A stretch of DNA of 39,166 bases from Actinomycetota bacterium (GTDB lineage Bacteria > Actinomycetota > Actinomycetes > Nanopelagicales > Nanopelagicaceae), in contig JAPOKG010000006.1 in the NCBI GenBank assembly GCA_029977785.1, positions 1-39,166 of the forward strand. The letters are read 5' to 3'. Positions 1-8,144 of this stretch are shown piece by piece. How positions within the stretch are numbered: the first letter of the stretch is position 1; each line of letters begins with the position of its first letter. The translations under genes were made by a program, and so were the position numbers. Below the pieces are notes generated by a model. It had not been told where the DNA came from. It searched no databases and saw only the letters and a program-made list of their open reading frames with translations.

Positions 1-2
1 TC

Positions 3-599
3 CCGACACGAGGAGTGGGCGCTCTTCCTGAAGCGTTAGCAAAGAGGTTGAGCAATATCGAGCTTGGGCGCAACATTAATTCACTTAACGAGTTAACCGG
101 CCCAGTTATTGTCGCTACTGATGTTACTACTGCTGCCCAACTCTTAGATATGACCAGTGTTCCTAAACTTGCGACTAGTACAACGTGGTATCACGAAATT
201 CCTACGCAGTTAACTTCTTCAAAGTGCTTGGTCATCGATGGCCAAAAACGAGGACCTGTAGTTAACTCAATTGCAATCTCGAATCTTGCTCCATCGTATG
301 CTACTGCAGGAAAAACGTTGCTCTCTTAGACAACAGTTGAATTTGCCTCAGAGTCTGAGGTGCGCCGCCATCTGGCTTTACTGTGGGGAGCAGATTCATC
401 AGATTGGTCGCTGATAGCCAAATACGAAATACCTAAATCGCTACCAATATTTGCACCGGGCGCCCAGGGTGTTACGTCAGCAAAAATTTCTAATAACATT
501 TATGTCGCAGGAGATTACAGAAGTACGCCTTCACAAAATGGCGCGCTCTTATCAGGCCGTTTGGCTGCGGAAGAGCTACTCTTCGATGAGCGCAGTTAG
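3..599 (+). pseudogene. FAD-dependent amine-oxidase-like oxidoreductase, 3' part, interrupted by an in-frame TAG
   Basis: The reading frame is open from the left edge of the window, so the 5' end is missing. It runs 108 codons to a TAG at 327-329 and then continues in the same frame for another 89 codons to a TAG at 597-599. The part before the stop (GALPEALAKRL near the edge) and the part after it (IYVAGDYRSTPSQNGALLSGRLAAEELL) are both typical of the C-terminal half of NAD(P)/FAD-binding amine oxidase or protoporphyrinogen-oxidase-like proteins, where the GD and GA/SGR motif closes the FAD site. The protein-like sequence on both sides shows that one nonsense codon splits a single gene. A GTG at 360 could restart translation, but the product would lack most of the fold. 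The choices are a recent pseudogene, amber read-through or a base-call error. The 3' end overlaps the convergent epimerase gene by 24 bp. Confidence 0.72.
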
Positions 600-1466
600 C
601 GCATTGGTGATGTGCGGGTAATCCCACGTAAAACCGGCGTTGGAAAGTTCTTGTGGCATGACCTTCTTGCTACCCAAGATCTCGCTCGAGAATCCACCCA
701 GTGCAATCTTTAGGCCAATTGCTGGGGCCGGAAAGAGGGCTGGTCTATGCATTGCGCGCGCAAGAGCTGAAGTAAATTCCTGATTAGTAACTGGATTTGG
801 AGAGGTGAGGTTTACTGGTCCTTCGATCTTATTTTCAAGAAGGAATGAGATTGCGCGAATTACATCGTGCAAGGTAATCCAAGACCACCACTGCTTACCA
901 TTACCAAGTTTTCCACCAAGTCCTAAGCGAAATAGTGGAAGCATCTTGCCAAGCGCTCCACCGGTTGGATCTAGAACTAAGCCAGTGCGAATCTTTACTG
1001 TTCTTACTCCTTGGGCTAAGTCAGCAGCGGCTTCCCATTCGCGACAAACTGCGGCAAGAAAATCATCTCCCACTCGATCGCTTTCAACGACTGCACGATT
1101 TCCTGATTCGCCATACCAACCGATAGCGCTGGCTGAGATAAAGACCTGCGGTTTTACTTCAGAGACTGCGTGAGCAATCGCTGTTGTACCCAAGAGGCGA
1201 GAATTTAAAATCTCGGCTTTGTATTTCTTGCTCCAACGCTTATCTCCAACGCCCACTCCAGCAAGATGAATAACCGCATCTACGCCTCGAAGTGCTTCAA
1301 TATCTACATAACCGGTCTTGGGATCCCATTGAATTTCATCTGGAGCAACGACAGGTCGACGTACCAAGCGTTGGACTGTGTGGCCTTCACTTTTTAAGTG
1401 ACCGACCAGAGCAGTTCCAATAAGTCCGGAAGCGCCCGTAATGGCGATGCGTTGTGGCAAAGACAT
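576..1466 (-). CDS. TIGR01777-family NAD(P)-dependent epimerase/SDR
   Basis: This 296-residue protein belongs to the extended short-chain dehydrogenase group that includes E. coli YfcH. The N-terminus carries a Rossmann dinucleotide-binding glycine motif (ITGASGLIGTAL, about residues 8-19). A central ISASAIGWYG segment supplies the SDR serine/tyrosine region, and the C-terminus (VMPQELSNAGFTW onward) matches the DUF1731 tail typical of this family. The physiological substrate of the family is not established; plant relatives act in plastid division. The gene starts 5 bp after the sucB stop, so it is probably the last gene of an lpd-sucB-epimerase transcript. Its 3' end overlaps the convergent oxidoreductase remnant. 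Family assignment is confident; function is not. Confidence 0.88.
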   Translation of the reverse strand: MSLPQRIAITGASGLIGTALVGHLKSEGHTVQRLVRRPVVAPDEIQWDPKTGYVDIEALRGVDAVIHLAGVGVGDKRWSKKYKAEILNSRLLGTTAIAHAVSEVKPQVFISASAIGWYGESGNRAVVESDRVGDDFLAAVCREWEAAADLAQGVRTVKIRTGLVLDPTGGALGKMLPLFRLGLGGKLGNGKQWWSWITLHDVIRAISFLLENKIEGPVNLTSPNPVTNQEFTSALARAMHRPALFPAPAIGLKIALGGFSSEILGSKKVMPQELSNAGFTWDYPHITNALTALIEE

Positions 1467-1471
1467 ATGAC

Positions 1472-3175
1472 TTACAGACCCAAATCAGATTCGAATGCGC
1501 CACCTTCGAGGCGCTCTTTGAGAGTGACTAGGAAGCGAGCTGCATCCGCTCCATCGACAACGCGGTGATCGTAAGAGAGACCGAGGTAAACCATGGAACG
1601 AATAGCAATCGTTTCACCGCCATCTTCACCCTTGACGACCATTGGACGCTTTACAACAGCGCCAAGTCCGAGGATTGCAACTTGTGGTTGATTGATGATT
1701 GGTGTGTCAAAGAGCGCACCACGTGATCCAGTGTTGGTGAGTGTAAATGTTCCACCACCGAGTTCGTCGGGGGTTACCTTATTGTCACGAGTACGAGCTG
1801 CCAGATCAGCAATCTTGCGAGCAACGCCACCCATATTGAGGTCACCTGCGTTATGAATCACTGGCACAAGGAGTCCACGTTCGGTATCGACAGCGATTCC
1901 TAGATGCTCTGCGCCATGATAAATAATCTGGTCGCCTTCAACGGATGAATTAAGAACCGGATGTTGCTTCAGCGCCTCGCAAACTGCGACTGCAAAGAAT
2001 GGAAGGAAAGAGAGCTTCACACCTTCGCGCGCTTCAAATGTTGCTTTAGAGCGATCGCGGAGACGAGCAATCTTGGTGACATCTACTTCGATAACTGTTG
2101 TGAGCTGAGCAGAGACCTGCAAAGACTCAACCATACGCGCTGCAATAACTTTGCGAAGCCTGGACATGGTCACAGTTGTTCCACGAAGAGGTGAAGCAAC
2201 AGGAGCTGCAGGACGTGGAGCCGATGAAGTCGGCGCAGCAGCGTTTGCAACAGGTGCAGGTGCTGATTGTGGCGCCAGAGCTTGTAAATCTTCCTTACGA
2301 ATACGTCCACCAATTCCGGTTCCACGTACTGTTGCAAGGTTGATTCCAAGTTCATTAGCAAGCTTGCGGACAATAGGAGTTACATAAGCATCTTGTGGTT
2401 GTGACACTGGTGCTTGTGTTACAGGAGCGGGCGCCGCAGGTACTGGAGTTGAAATTTGAGGTGCTACCGGTACAACGATTGGAGTAGGTGCAGCCGGTGC
2501 TACCGGTACAACGATTGGAGCAGGAGCTGCAGCGCCACTGACACCGATGAGACCTAAACGAGCTCCAACTGCAACTGTTGTATCGACAGGAACATCTATT
2601 GCAAGGAGAGTTCCTGCAACAGGGGACGGAATCTCTGTATCTACCTTGTCTGTTGAAACTTCAAGGAGCGCTTCATCGACTGCAACGTTATCGCCGACGT
2701 TCTTAAGCCAACGTGTCACAGTACCTTCACTCACTGATTCACCAAGCGCTGGCATCGTGATAACTGTTCCGCCCGATGTTGCAGCAGGTGCTGCAGGAGC
2801 GGCAACTGGTGGGGGAGTTGGCTGAGGTGAAGGAACGGATGCAGGTGTCGCAACTTGGGGAGGAACCCCTGCCACACTTGCATTTGTCTGTGGTTCGGAC
2901 ACTGGAGCTGCGGGTGTTGAAGGAGCGGGTGCACTCGCATCCGTAGAAATAATGGCAAGTTCGGCGCCGACTGCAACGGTCTGATCTACGCCAACGACAA
3001 TCTTTGAGAGAACTCCTGCAACAGGAGAAGGAATCTCCGTATCTACCTTGTCAGTTGAAACTTCAAGGAGTGGCTCGTCAACTGCGACCATGTCGCCTTC
3101 GTTCTTAAGCCAACGTGTAACGGTTCCTTCACTAACGCTCTCACCGAGAGCTGGCATTGTGACTGAGAATGACAT
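1472..3175 (-). CDS. sucB: 2-oxoglutarate dehydrogenase E2, dihydrolipoyl succinyltransferase (SucB, actinobacterial type)
   Basis: This 567-residue cytosolic acyltransferase is the core of a 2-oxoacid dehydrogenase complex. It moves the acyl group from lipoyl-lysine to CoA. Two nearly identical lipoyl domains carry lysines in the motif [12 protein letters not shown] at K43 and K177. They are joined by long Ala/Pro linkers, then comes a peripheral-subunit-binding domain (about 263-300, [14 protein letters not shown]). The catalytic domain ends in [14 protein letters not shown], with H537 and D541 as the expected active-site pair. The two-lipoyl layout matches the actinobacterial SucB group. 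A good Shine-Dalgarno (AGGAG) lies 9 nt before the ATG. The gene follows lpd by 20 bp. No E1 gene is in the window. Pyruvate or branched-chain specificity cannot be excluded from sequence alone. Confidence 0.9.
   Translation of the reverse strand: MSFSVTMPALGESVSEGTVTRWLKNEGDMVAVDEPLLEVSTDKVDTEIPSPVAGVLSKIVVGVDQTVAVGAELAIISTDASAPAPSTPAAPVSEPQTNASVAGVPPQVATPASVPSPQPTPPPVAAPAAPAATSGGTVITMPALGESVSEGTVTRWLKNVGDNVAVDEALLEVSTDKVDTEIPSPVAGTLLAIDVPVDTTVAVGARLGLIGVSGAAAPAPIVVPVAPAAPTPIVVPVAPQISTPVPAAPAPVTQAPVSQPQDAYVTPIVRKLANELGINLATVRGTGIGGRIRKEDLQALAPQSAPAPVANAAAPTSSAPRPAAPVASPLRGTTVTMSRLRKVIAARMVESLQVSAQLTTVIEVDVTKIARLRDRSKATFEAREGVKLSFLPFFAVAVCEALKQHPVLNSSVEGDQIIYHGAEHLGIAVDTERGLLVPVIHNAGDLNMGGVARKIADLAARTRDNKVTPDELGGGTFTLTNTGSRGALFDTPIINQPQVAILGLGAVVKRPMVVKGEDGGETIAIRSMVYLGLSYDHRVVDGADAARFLVTLKERLEGGAFESDLGL
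2460..2531. repeat. 36-bp tandem duplication in the sucB linker
   Basis: Two adjacent 36-bp units (2460-2495 and 2496-2531) are almost identical and start GGTGCTACCGGTACAACG. They are in frame and encode a duplicated 12-residue Ala/Pro/Val linker (core [10 protein letters not shown]) between the second lipoyl domain and the subunit-binding domain. The drift is confined to the last third of the unit, which suggests a recent slippage or recombination duplication. Confidence 0.85.
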
Positions 3176-3195
3176 CGCTATTTTCTCCTCTTACC

Positions 3196-4563
3196 TTAAC
3201 CGTGTGCGTGAAGTGGTTTGCCGGCCAGCGCCATGTGAGCTTCGCCCATAGCTTCTGACATTGTTGGGTGTGCATGGATAAGAGGAGCGACATCATCTGC
3301 CGTTGCCTCCCAGTTGTAAATCAATTGTGCTTCAGCAAGGAGTTCGCCAACACGAGCACCCACCATATGAATTCCAAGTACTGGCCCATTCTTCTCTGCT
3401 ACTAATTTGATGGAGCCAGCAGTTTTCAGAATTTGCGCCTTGCCATTACCGGCCAAGTTGTAATCAAGTTCTACGACGTCGTAGCCACGTTCTTTTGCAA
3501 CCTTTGTAGATAGACCAACTGATGCAACTTCAGGCTCGGAGTATGTAACGCGTGGAACGCCGTCGTAATTAATTGGACGTGGGTTCAGACCTGCAATGGT
3601 TTCGGCAACGAGAATTCCTTCTTGGAATCCAACGTGTGCTAATTGCAGCGTTGGGATGATGTCGCCAACAGCCCAGACGCCAGGAATATTGGTACGGCAG
3701 TGGTCATCGACTGTGATGTATCCGCGATCCATGGCGATTCCGAGCTCTTGATAGCCAATTCCATCGGTAACAGGGCCACGTCCGACCGAGACCAGAAGTA
3801 CATCGGCGGTGAACTCACGGCCATCTTCAAGTGTGACGGTGACGCTGTCACCATTGACTTTATGGGATTTAAAGCGAACACCTAGTTCAAACTTGATGCC
3901 ACGCTTACGGAAGGCGCGCTCTAGTAACTTGCTGGAAGATTCATCTTCAAGGGCGATTAAGTGAGGCAGACCTTCAATAATGGTGACATCTGAACCGAAA
4001 GATTTCCATACTGAAGCAAATTCGCAACCGATGACTCCGCCACCTAGAACAATGACGCTCTTCGGAACATAATCCATCGAAGTTCCATGATCAGATGTGA
4101 TGACTCGCTTACCGTCAATATCTAGACCAGGAAGCGTGCGTGCATATGAGCCAGTTGCAAGAACAACATTCTTACCAACATATTGAACGCCATTGACCTC
4201 AACGCTATTTGCTGAAACCAAACGACCGGTGCCTTCAACGTAGGTGATGTTGCGAGACTTGACCAAACCCTGCAGGCCTTTATGGAGTCCGGCGATGACG
4301 CCATCTTTGTAGGAATTAACTCCCGCCATATCGATGGAGTTAAAGGTTGCATTGACTCCGAACTGAGCAGATTCACGAGCGCTATCGGCGACTTCGCCTG
4401 CATGTAAGAGCGCCTTTGTTGGGATACATCCACGGTGAAGGCATGTTCCGCCAACTTTGTCTTTCTCGATGAGAGCAACTGAGAGTCCCAGCTGCGCTCC
4501 GCGTAGAGCTGCGGCATATCCGCCACTTCCGCCACCAAGAACTACCAGATCAAAATTCGACAC
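3196..4563 (-). CDS. lpdA: Dihydrolipoyl dehydrogenase (E3)
   Basis: This 455-residue flavoprotein reoxidises dihydrolipoamide in 2-oxoacid dehydrogenase and glycine cleavage complexes and passes electrons to NAD+. The FAD-binding GGGSGGYAAA motif is at residues 10-19. The redox-active disulfide lies in GGTCLHRGCIPTK, with cysteines at 41 and 46. A second Rossmann motif (VLGGGVIGCEFAS) binds NAD, and the C-terminal HPTMSE with H432 and E437 gives the His-Glu acid-base pair. The start is a GTG preceded at 8 nt by AAGGAG (4572-4577 on the plus strand, read on minus). It is the first gene of the lpd-sucB-epimerase run and could also serve the glycine cleavage system represented by gcvT nearby. 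Confidence 0.95.
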   Translation of the reverse strand: MSNFDLVVLGGGSGGYAAALRGAQLGLSVALIEKDKVGGTCLHRGCIPTKALLHAGEVADSARESAQFGVNATFNSIDMAGVNSYKDGVIAGLHKGLQGLVKSRNITYVEGTGRLVSANSVEVNGVQYVGKNVVLATGSYARTLPGLDIDGKRVITSDHGTSMDYVPKSVIVLGGGVIGCEFASVWKSFGSDVTIIEGLPHLIALEDESSSKLLERAFRKRGIKFELGVRFKSHKVNGDSVTVTLEDGREFTADVLLVSVGRGPVTDGIGYQELGIAMDRGYITVDDHCRTNIPGVWAVGDIIPTLQLAHVGFQEGILVAETIAGLNPRPINYDGVPRVTYSEPEVASVGLSTKVAKERGYDVVELDYNLAGNGKAQILKTAGSIKLVAEKNGPVLGIHMVGARVGELLAEAQLIYNWEATADDVAPLIHAHPTMSEAMGEAHMALAGKPLHAHG

Positions 4564-4668
4564 CCGTGAGGCTCCTTCTTCATCTACTTCGCAAGTACTC
4601 CATCTGCTCTAACGACCATATCTTGCCAGCCTTTTGAGGGCTCGCCTAACTGAAGAGAAAAGGCAGCT

Positions 4669-6177
4669 TTACCGCTCTTCCAGCGCCAATTGCACCAAGG
4701 AGCGGAGGGCTATGCCAGTGCCGCCAACCGGGGTGTATCCGTGTGGCGCTCCTTCGTTATAGGCCGGTCCTGCAATATCTAAATGGAGCCATGGAAGTTC
4801 ATCGGAAACAAATTCTTTGAGGAAGAGGCCAGCGACAAGCATGCCACCCATCCGCTCACCAATATTCGCAAGATCTGCGACAGGTGAATCGAGTGAGGCG
4901 CGCAACTCAACTGGAAGTGGCATAGGCCAAAATGCTTCGCCTGTTTTCTTAGTGAGTTCAACAAATCTTGCAGAAAATTCTGAGTTATTTGTCATTACTG
5001 CGCTAGTACGGGTCCCAAGAGCTACAACCTGCGCACCGGTAAGTGTTGCGACATCGACTATGCCATCGAGATCCTTGCTCTCTTGCGCCTTCACAAGTGC
5101 ATCGGCAAGAACAAGACGACCTTCAGCATCAGGGTTGAGAACTTCCACAGTCTTTCCGCCATAGATTGTGATGACATCGCTAGGTCTCGTTGCTGTATCA
5201 CTGACCATGTTCTCAGCAAGTGGCGCCCAAGCATCGATTGCTACCGGTGCTTTAAGAAGTGCAATCGCGATAGTGGCCGCGCAGACAGCGGCAGCTCCAC
5301 TCATATCTGACTTCATCGCCTCCATGCCAAGAGCTGGCTTGAGCGCCAAACCTCCAGTATCAAAGGTGATGCCCTTTCCTATGTAGGCATACTTTTTCTT
5401 AGCCTTTACACCTTTGGGAGTGTAAGAAATGTTGAGTAAGCGCGGAGGATTAACTGAACCTTGACCGACGCCGATGATTCCACCGTAACCCTTTGAGCGA
5501 AGTTGTGAATCAGTCATCACGGTAACTTTGAGCCCAGCTGCTGCGCCACCGGCCTTTTTTACTGCTGCGCTAATGGCAGTACAGAAAGATTCAGGAGTTA
5601 AGTGACTTGGGGGAGTATTAACCAGGTCACGAACTAGATATGTATATGTTGAGATGACTTCAGCTACTTTGACTGCATCCTTGGCTGAACTCTTTGCCGC
5701 CAAAGATGTGTGAACAGTGATTGTCTTGAGCGGGGCCTTCTGTGCGCTCTTGGTAGAGCCTCTAAATTGATCGAAGAGGTAGTTCCCAAGTCCAGCGCCT
5801 TCAGCTATCGCGCGCACTGCATTTTCATTCTTTGCAGGTAGCGAGAAAGTTGCGCCGGTATTTCCCGAAAGTGCACGAGATGCGGCACCGGCTGCGCGGC
5901 GGAGAACTTCATTGTCATAGGTAGCGCTCTGCTTGCCCAGACCAGTAAAGACAATCAGGCGAGTAGCAGTCCCTGGAACTTTGACTACTTCATCTGCCTT
6001 ACCTGTCGCACCCATATCTACAAGTGACTGAAGCAGGGCTTTTGTATCTAGTGCGATATCACCTGATTCAATATGTAGTGAGGAGGAAGCTTTTGCGCCT
6101 TTTGACGCCTTGACGGCGAGACCGACAACCAGAATTTCATCCTTTACGATTCCGTCACTGAGGCGAATCGATGTCAT
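4669..6177 (-). CDS. pepA: Leucyl aminopeptidase (M17 family)
   Basis: This is a cytosolic, normally hexameric two-metal exopeptidase that removes N-terminal residues from peptides. The C-terminal catalytic domain contains the metal-ligand segments KGITFDTGGLALKP and MKSDMSGAA and the signature NPDAEGRLVLADAL. The N-terminal macrodomain-like half is more divergent, as usual. I prefer the ATG at 6177 (502 residues) over the in-frame ATG at 6201, because AAGGGAG sits 6 nt before it and the extra eight residues look like leader. The gene is divergent from gcvT, with an 88-bp shared upstream region. It ends 105 bp before lpd with no clear terminator between them. Confidence 0.93.
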   Translation of the reverse strand: MTSIRLSDGIVKDEILVVGLAVKASKGAKASSSLHIESGDIALDTKALLQSLVDMGATGKADEVVKVPGTATRLIVFTGLGKQSATYDNEVLRRAAGAASRALSGNTGATFSLPAKNENAVRAIAEGAGLGNYLFDQFRGSTKSAQKAPLKTITVHTSLAAKSSAKDAVKVAEVISTYTYLVRDLVNTPPSHLTPESFCTAISAAVKKAGGAAAGLKVTVMTDSQLRSKGYGGIIGVGQGSVNPPRLLNISYTPKGVKAKKKYAYIGKGITFDTGGLALKPALGMEAMKSDMSGAAAVCAATIAIALLKAPVAIDAWAPLAENMVSDTATRPSDVITIYGGKTVEVLNPDAEGRLVLADALVKAQESKDLDGIVDVATLTGAQVVALGTRTSAVMTNNSEFSARFVELTKKTGEAFWPMPLPVELRASLDSPVADLANIGERMGGMLVAGLFLKEFVSDELPWLHLDIAGPAYNEGAPHGYTPVGGTGIALRSLVQLALEER

Positions 6178-6183
6178 GTACGG

Positions 6184-6190
6184 CTCCCTT
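6184..6190 (-). promoter_or_regulatory. Shine-Dalgarno fixing the pepA start
   Basis: On the minus strand this reads AAGGGAG, six bases before the ATG at 6177. It lies inside the longer open frame that begins at 6201, which argues that the shorter start is the real one. Confidence 0.75.
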
Positions 6191-6252
6191 GAGATTCTCA
6201 TGGCGATACGGCGAACGAGGTGTTTTACCGAGCGTGCGGCAGAGCGTAAGTG

Positions 6253-6258
6253 TAGGTT
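6253..6258 (+). promoter_or_regulatory. Candidate -10 box (TAGGTT), leaderless gcvT
   Basis: TAGGTT fits the actinobacterial TANNNT -10 consensus and lies 7 nt before the GTG at 6266, so transcription would begin at or next to the start codon. No Shine-Dalgarno is present at a useful distance. Confidence 0.6.
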
Positions 6259-6265
6259 GAAGCCC

Positions 6266-7354
6266 GTGAAAACTTCACCTTTGCATCAGAAACATCTCGA
6301 TTTGCAGGCCAAGATGGCCGACTTTGGTGGCTGGCTCATGCCTATCGAATATCCCGGCGCTGGCGTATTAGCTGAGCATGCTGCAGTCCGTGAGCGCGTG
6401 GGGCTCTTTGATGTATCTCACTTAGGTAAGGCGAGCGTCACCGGTGTTGGAGCCTTGGATTTTCTCAATTCGCAATTCACCAATGACCTCAATCGCATAT
6501 CCGATAGCAAGGCGCAGTACACCTTGTATTGCACACCTGAAGGTGGCGTCATCGACGATCTGATCGTTTACCGAAATAGCGCCGAGGATTTCTTTCTTAT
6601 TCCAAATGCATCAAATACATCTGACGTTGTAGCAACCTTGCAGGCAAGCGCCCCAGCAGGTATTTCAATTACCAATCTTCATTCAGAATATGCAGTTCTT
6701 GCGCTGCAAGGCCCACAAGCACAAGAAGTAATACAGAGCCTCGGAGTTGATCCAGCCATGGATTACATGGCTTTTGCTCATGTAACTATTGCCGGCTGCG
6801 ATGTAATTCTCTGTAGAACTGGCTACACCGGTGAGCAGGGATTTGAAATTGTTCCAAAAGTTGAAGACGCAGTCCGTGTATGGGATGCAATTTGCATAGC
6901 AATGAAACCTTTCATGGGAGTGGTCTGCGGACTAGGTGCTCGAGACACTTTGCGTACTGAGATGGGCTATCCGCTACATGGCCACGAACTCTCACTTCAG
7001 ATTTCGCCCGTGCAAGCAAGCGCTGGATGGGCCATTGGATGGAAGAAGAACGAATTTGTTGGGCAAGCAGCTCTGCGCTCACAGAAAGAGTCAGGGAAAG
7101 TTCGCACCTTAAAGGCGCTCACTTCCTTAGATCGAGGAATTCCTCGCGCCGGCATGAAGGTCCTCAATGACTCAGGTACTGAAATTGGTGAAGTAACTAG
7201 CGGTACGTTCTCACCGAGCCTCAAAGTTGGAATTGCACTGGCCCTCATTGAGCCGGGATACGAAATAGGAACTGAAGTCGCTATCGATGTTCGCGGAAGA
7301 GCGTGCGCCGCAAAGATTACTGCGCTGCCTTTTCTGCCTTCTCACGTTCGCTAG
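6266..7354 (+). CDS. gcvT: Glycine cleavage system T protein (aminomethyltransferase)
   Basis: The 362-residue protein transfers the methylene group of the lipoyl-bound intermediate to tetrahydrofolate and releases ammonia. It carries family landmarks in order: AKMADFGGWLMPIEY and AEHAAVRERVGLFDVSH near the N-terminus, GGVIDDLIVYR (with the catalytic Asp region), GYTGEQGFEI, and LGARDTLRTEMGYPL. The GTG at 6266 is chosen because homologs start close to the TSPLHQKHLDL segment and a -10 box lies just upstream; the frame is open further 5' to 6110 only as overlap with pepA. gcvH and gcvP are not in the window. Lpd, the L protein, is encoded 1.7 kb away. The 3' end overlaps the convergent S-component gene by 38 bp. 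Confidence 0.93.
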   Translation: MKTSPLHQKHLDLQAKMADFGGWLMPIEYPGAGVLAEHAAVRERVGLFDVSHLGKASVTGVGALDFLNSQFTNDLNRISDSKAQYTLYCTPEGGVIDDLIVYRNSAEDFFLIPNASNTSDVVATLQASAPAGISITNLHSEYAVLALQGPQAQEVIQSLGVDPAMDYMAFAHVTIAGCDVILCRTGYTGEQGFEIVPKVEDAVRVWDAICIAMKPFMGVVCGLGARDTLRTEMGYPLHGHELSLQISPVQASAGWAIGWKKNEFVGQAALRSQKESGKVRTLKALTSLDRGIPRAGMKVLNDSGTEIGEVTSGTFSPSLKVGIALALIEPGYEIGTEVAIDVRGRACAAKITALPFLPSHVR

Positions 7355-8144
7355 ACCGAGCCTTAACAAATTCAATCGGAGTAAAGAATGCTGCGCGAGT
7401 GTGTGCCCTCCGTAAAGTGTGCAAAATCGGTTTACCAGTGATTGCTATCAGTGAAGCAGTAAAAATTGCACGTGGCACATCCCATGCCATCGCTGATAAG
7501 AAGTGATAACTAAGGAATCTACTTACATTCTCAGCAAAAGGCGCTCCTGCCTGATACGAAAGTTGAGTATCAGCTCCTAAAGTCCACGGCCAAAATTGCA
7601 GATCCATAGCGATCCCAAAGAAGGCTGCAGCCACAACTCCGTACAGTGCAAGTAAAACAAGTTCACTACGTCCACGAATATTGCGAGGAATGAGCCCAAT
7701 TCCGAGTCCAATCCAACCGGCTGCAAATGCTTGGTAGGCCACCCAAGGACCAACTCCACCAGTGAGAAAAGCTGACAGAACCATTGAAAGTGCGCCCAAG
7801 AGAAATCCAAAAGATGGGCCAAAAACACGTGCGGCCAGGATCAGTAAAAACCACATGGGTTCAATACCGACTGCACCAGTGCCCATAGGACGTAGCGCCG
7901 CTATAACTGCAGCTAATACAGCAAGAAGTGCAATCGACTTAGTATCCAACTTGTTATTGCTGACGCTAGCGAAGAGAAGCAAAAGTGCACATGGAACAGC
8001 GATTGCAAAGAGCCATTGTGGTCGCGCTTGCGGAGTTGAAATGAGAAAGGGCCAAATGAAACCCAATGCACTAATTACGCTGGTGGCAATAAGTGCCGGA
8101 AGAGCTAACCCTCGAAACGAAAATGCTGCGGGTGTGCGGTTCAT
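7317..8144 (-). CDS. ECF transporter S component, probable cobalamin type
   Basis: This 275-residue integral membrane protein has about six hydrophobic segments and a charged C-terminal tail. The pattern (GTGAVGIEPMWFLLILAAR, LGALSMVLSAFLTGGVGPW, AFAAGWIGLGIGL) is typical of substrate-binding S subunits of energy-coupling-factor importers in actinobacteria. Its start overlaps the stop of the EcfA gene by 4 bp, giving translational coupling within one operon with EcfT and the ATPase. The operon leader is a cobalamin riboswitch, so B12 or a corrinoid precursor is the likely ligand, in the manner of CbrT. The S-component fold is confident; the substrate rests on the riboswitch. Confidence 0.85.
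   Translation of the reverse strand: MNRTPAAFSFRGLALPALIATSVISALGFIWPFLISTPQARPQWLFAIAVPCALLLLFASVSNNKLDTKSIALLAVLAAVIAALRPMGTGAVGIEPMWFLLILAARVFGPSFGFLLGALSMVLSAFLTGGVGPWVAYQAFAAGWIGLGIGLIPRNIRGRSELVLLALYGVVAAAFFGIAMDLQFWPWTLGADTQLSYQAGAPFAENVSRFLSYHFLSAMAWDVPRAIFTASLIAITGKPILHTLRRAHTRAAFFTPIEFVKARSSEREKAEKAAQ

Noticed and set aside
2170-2976. Open frames of 67-81 codons within sucB in another frame
   Set aside because: They arise from the repetitive Ala/Pro codons of the linkers, are Leu/His-rich low-complexity translations and have no start context of their own.
4629-4664. Inverted repeat GCCTTTT/AAAAGGC between pepA and lpd, considered as a terminator
   Set aside because: The arms are only 7 bp with a 22-nt loop and no U-tract, so it is not convincing as a terminator or operator.
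6110-6265. 5' extension of the gcvT frame
   Set aside because: It overlaps pepA on the other strand, and known GcvT proteins begin close to the segment encoded from 6266.
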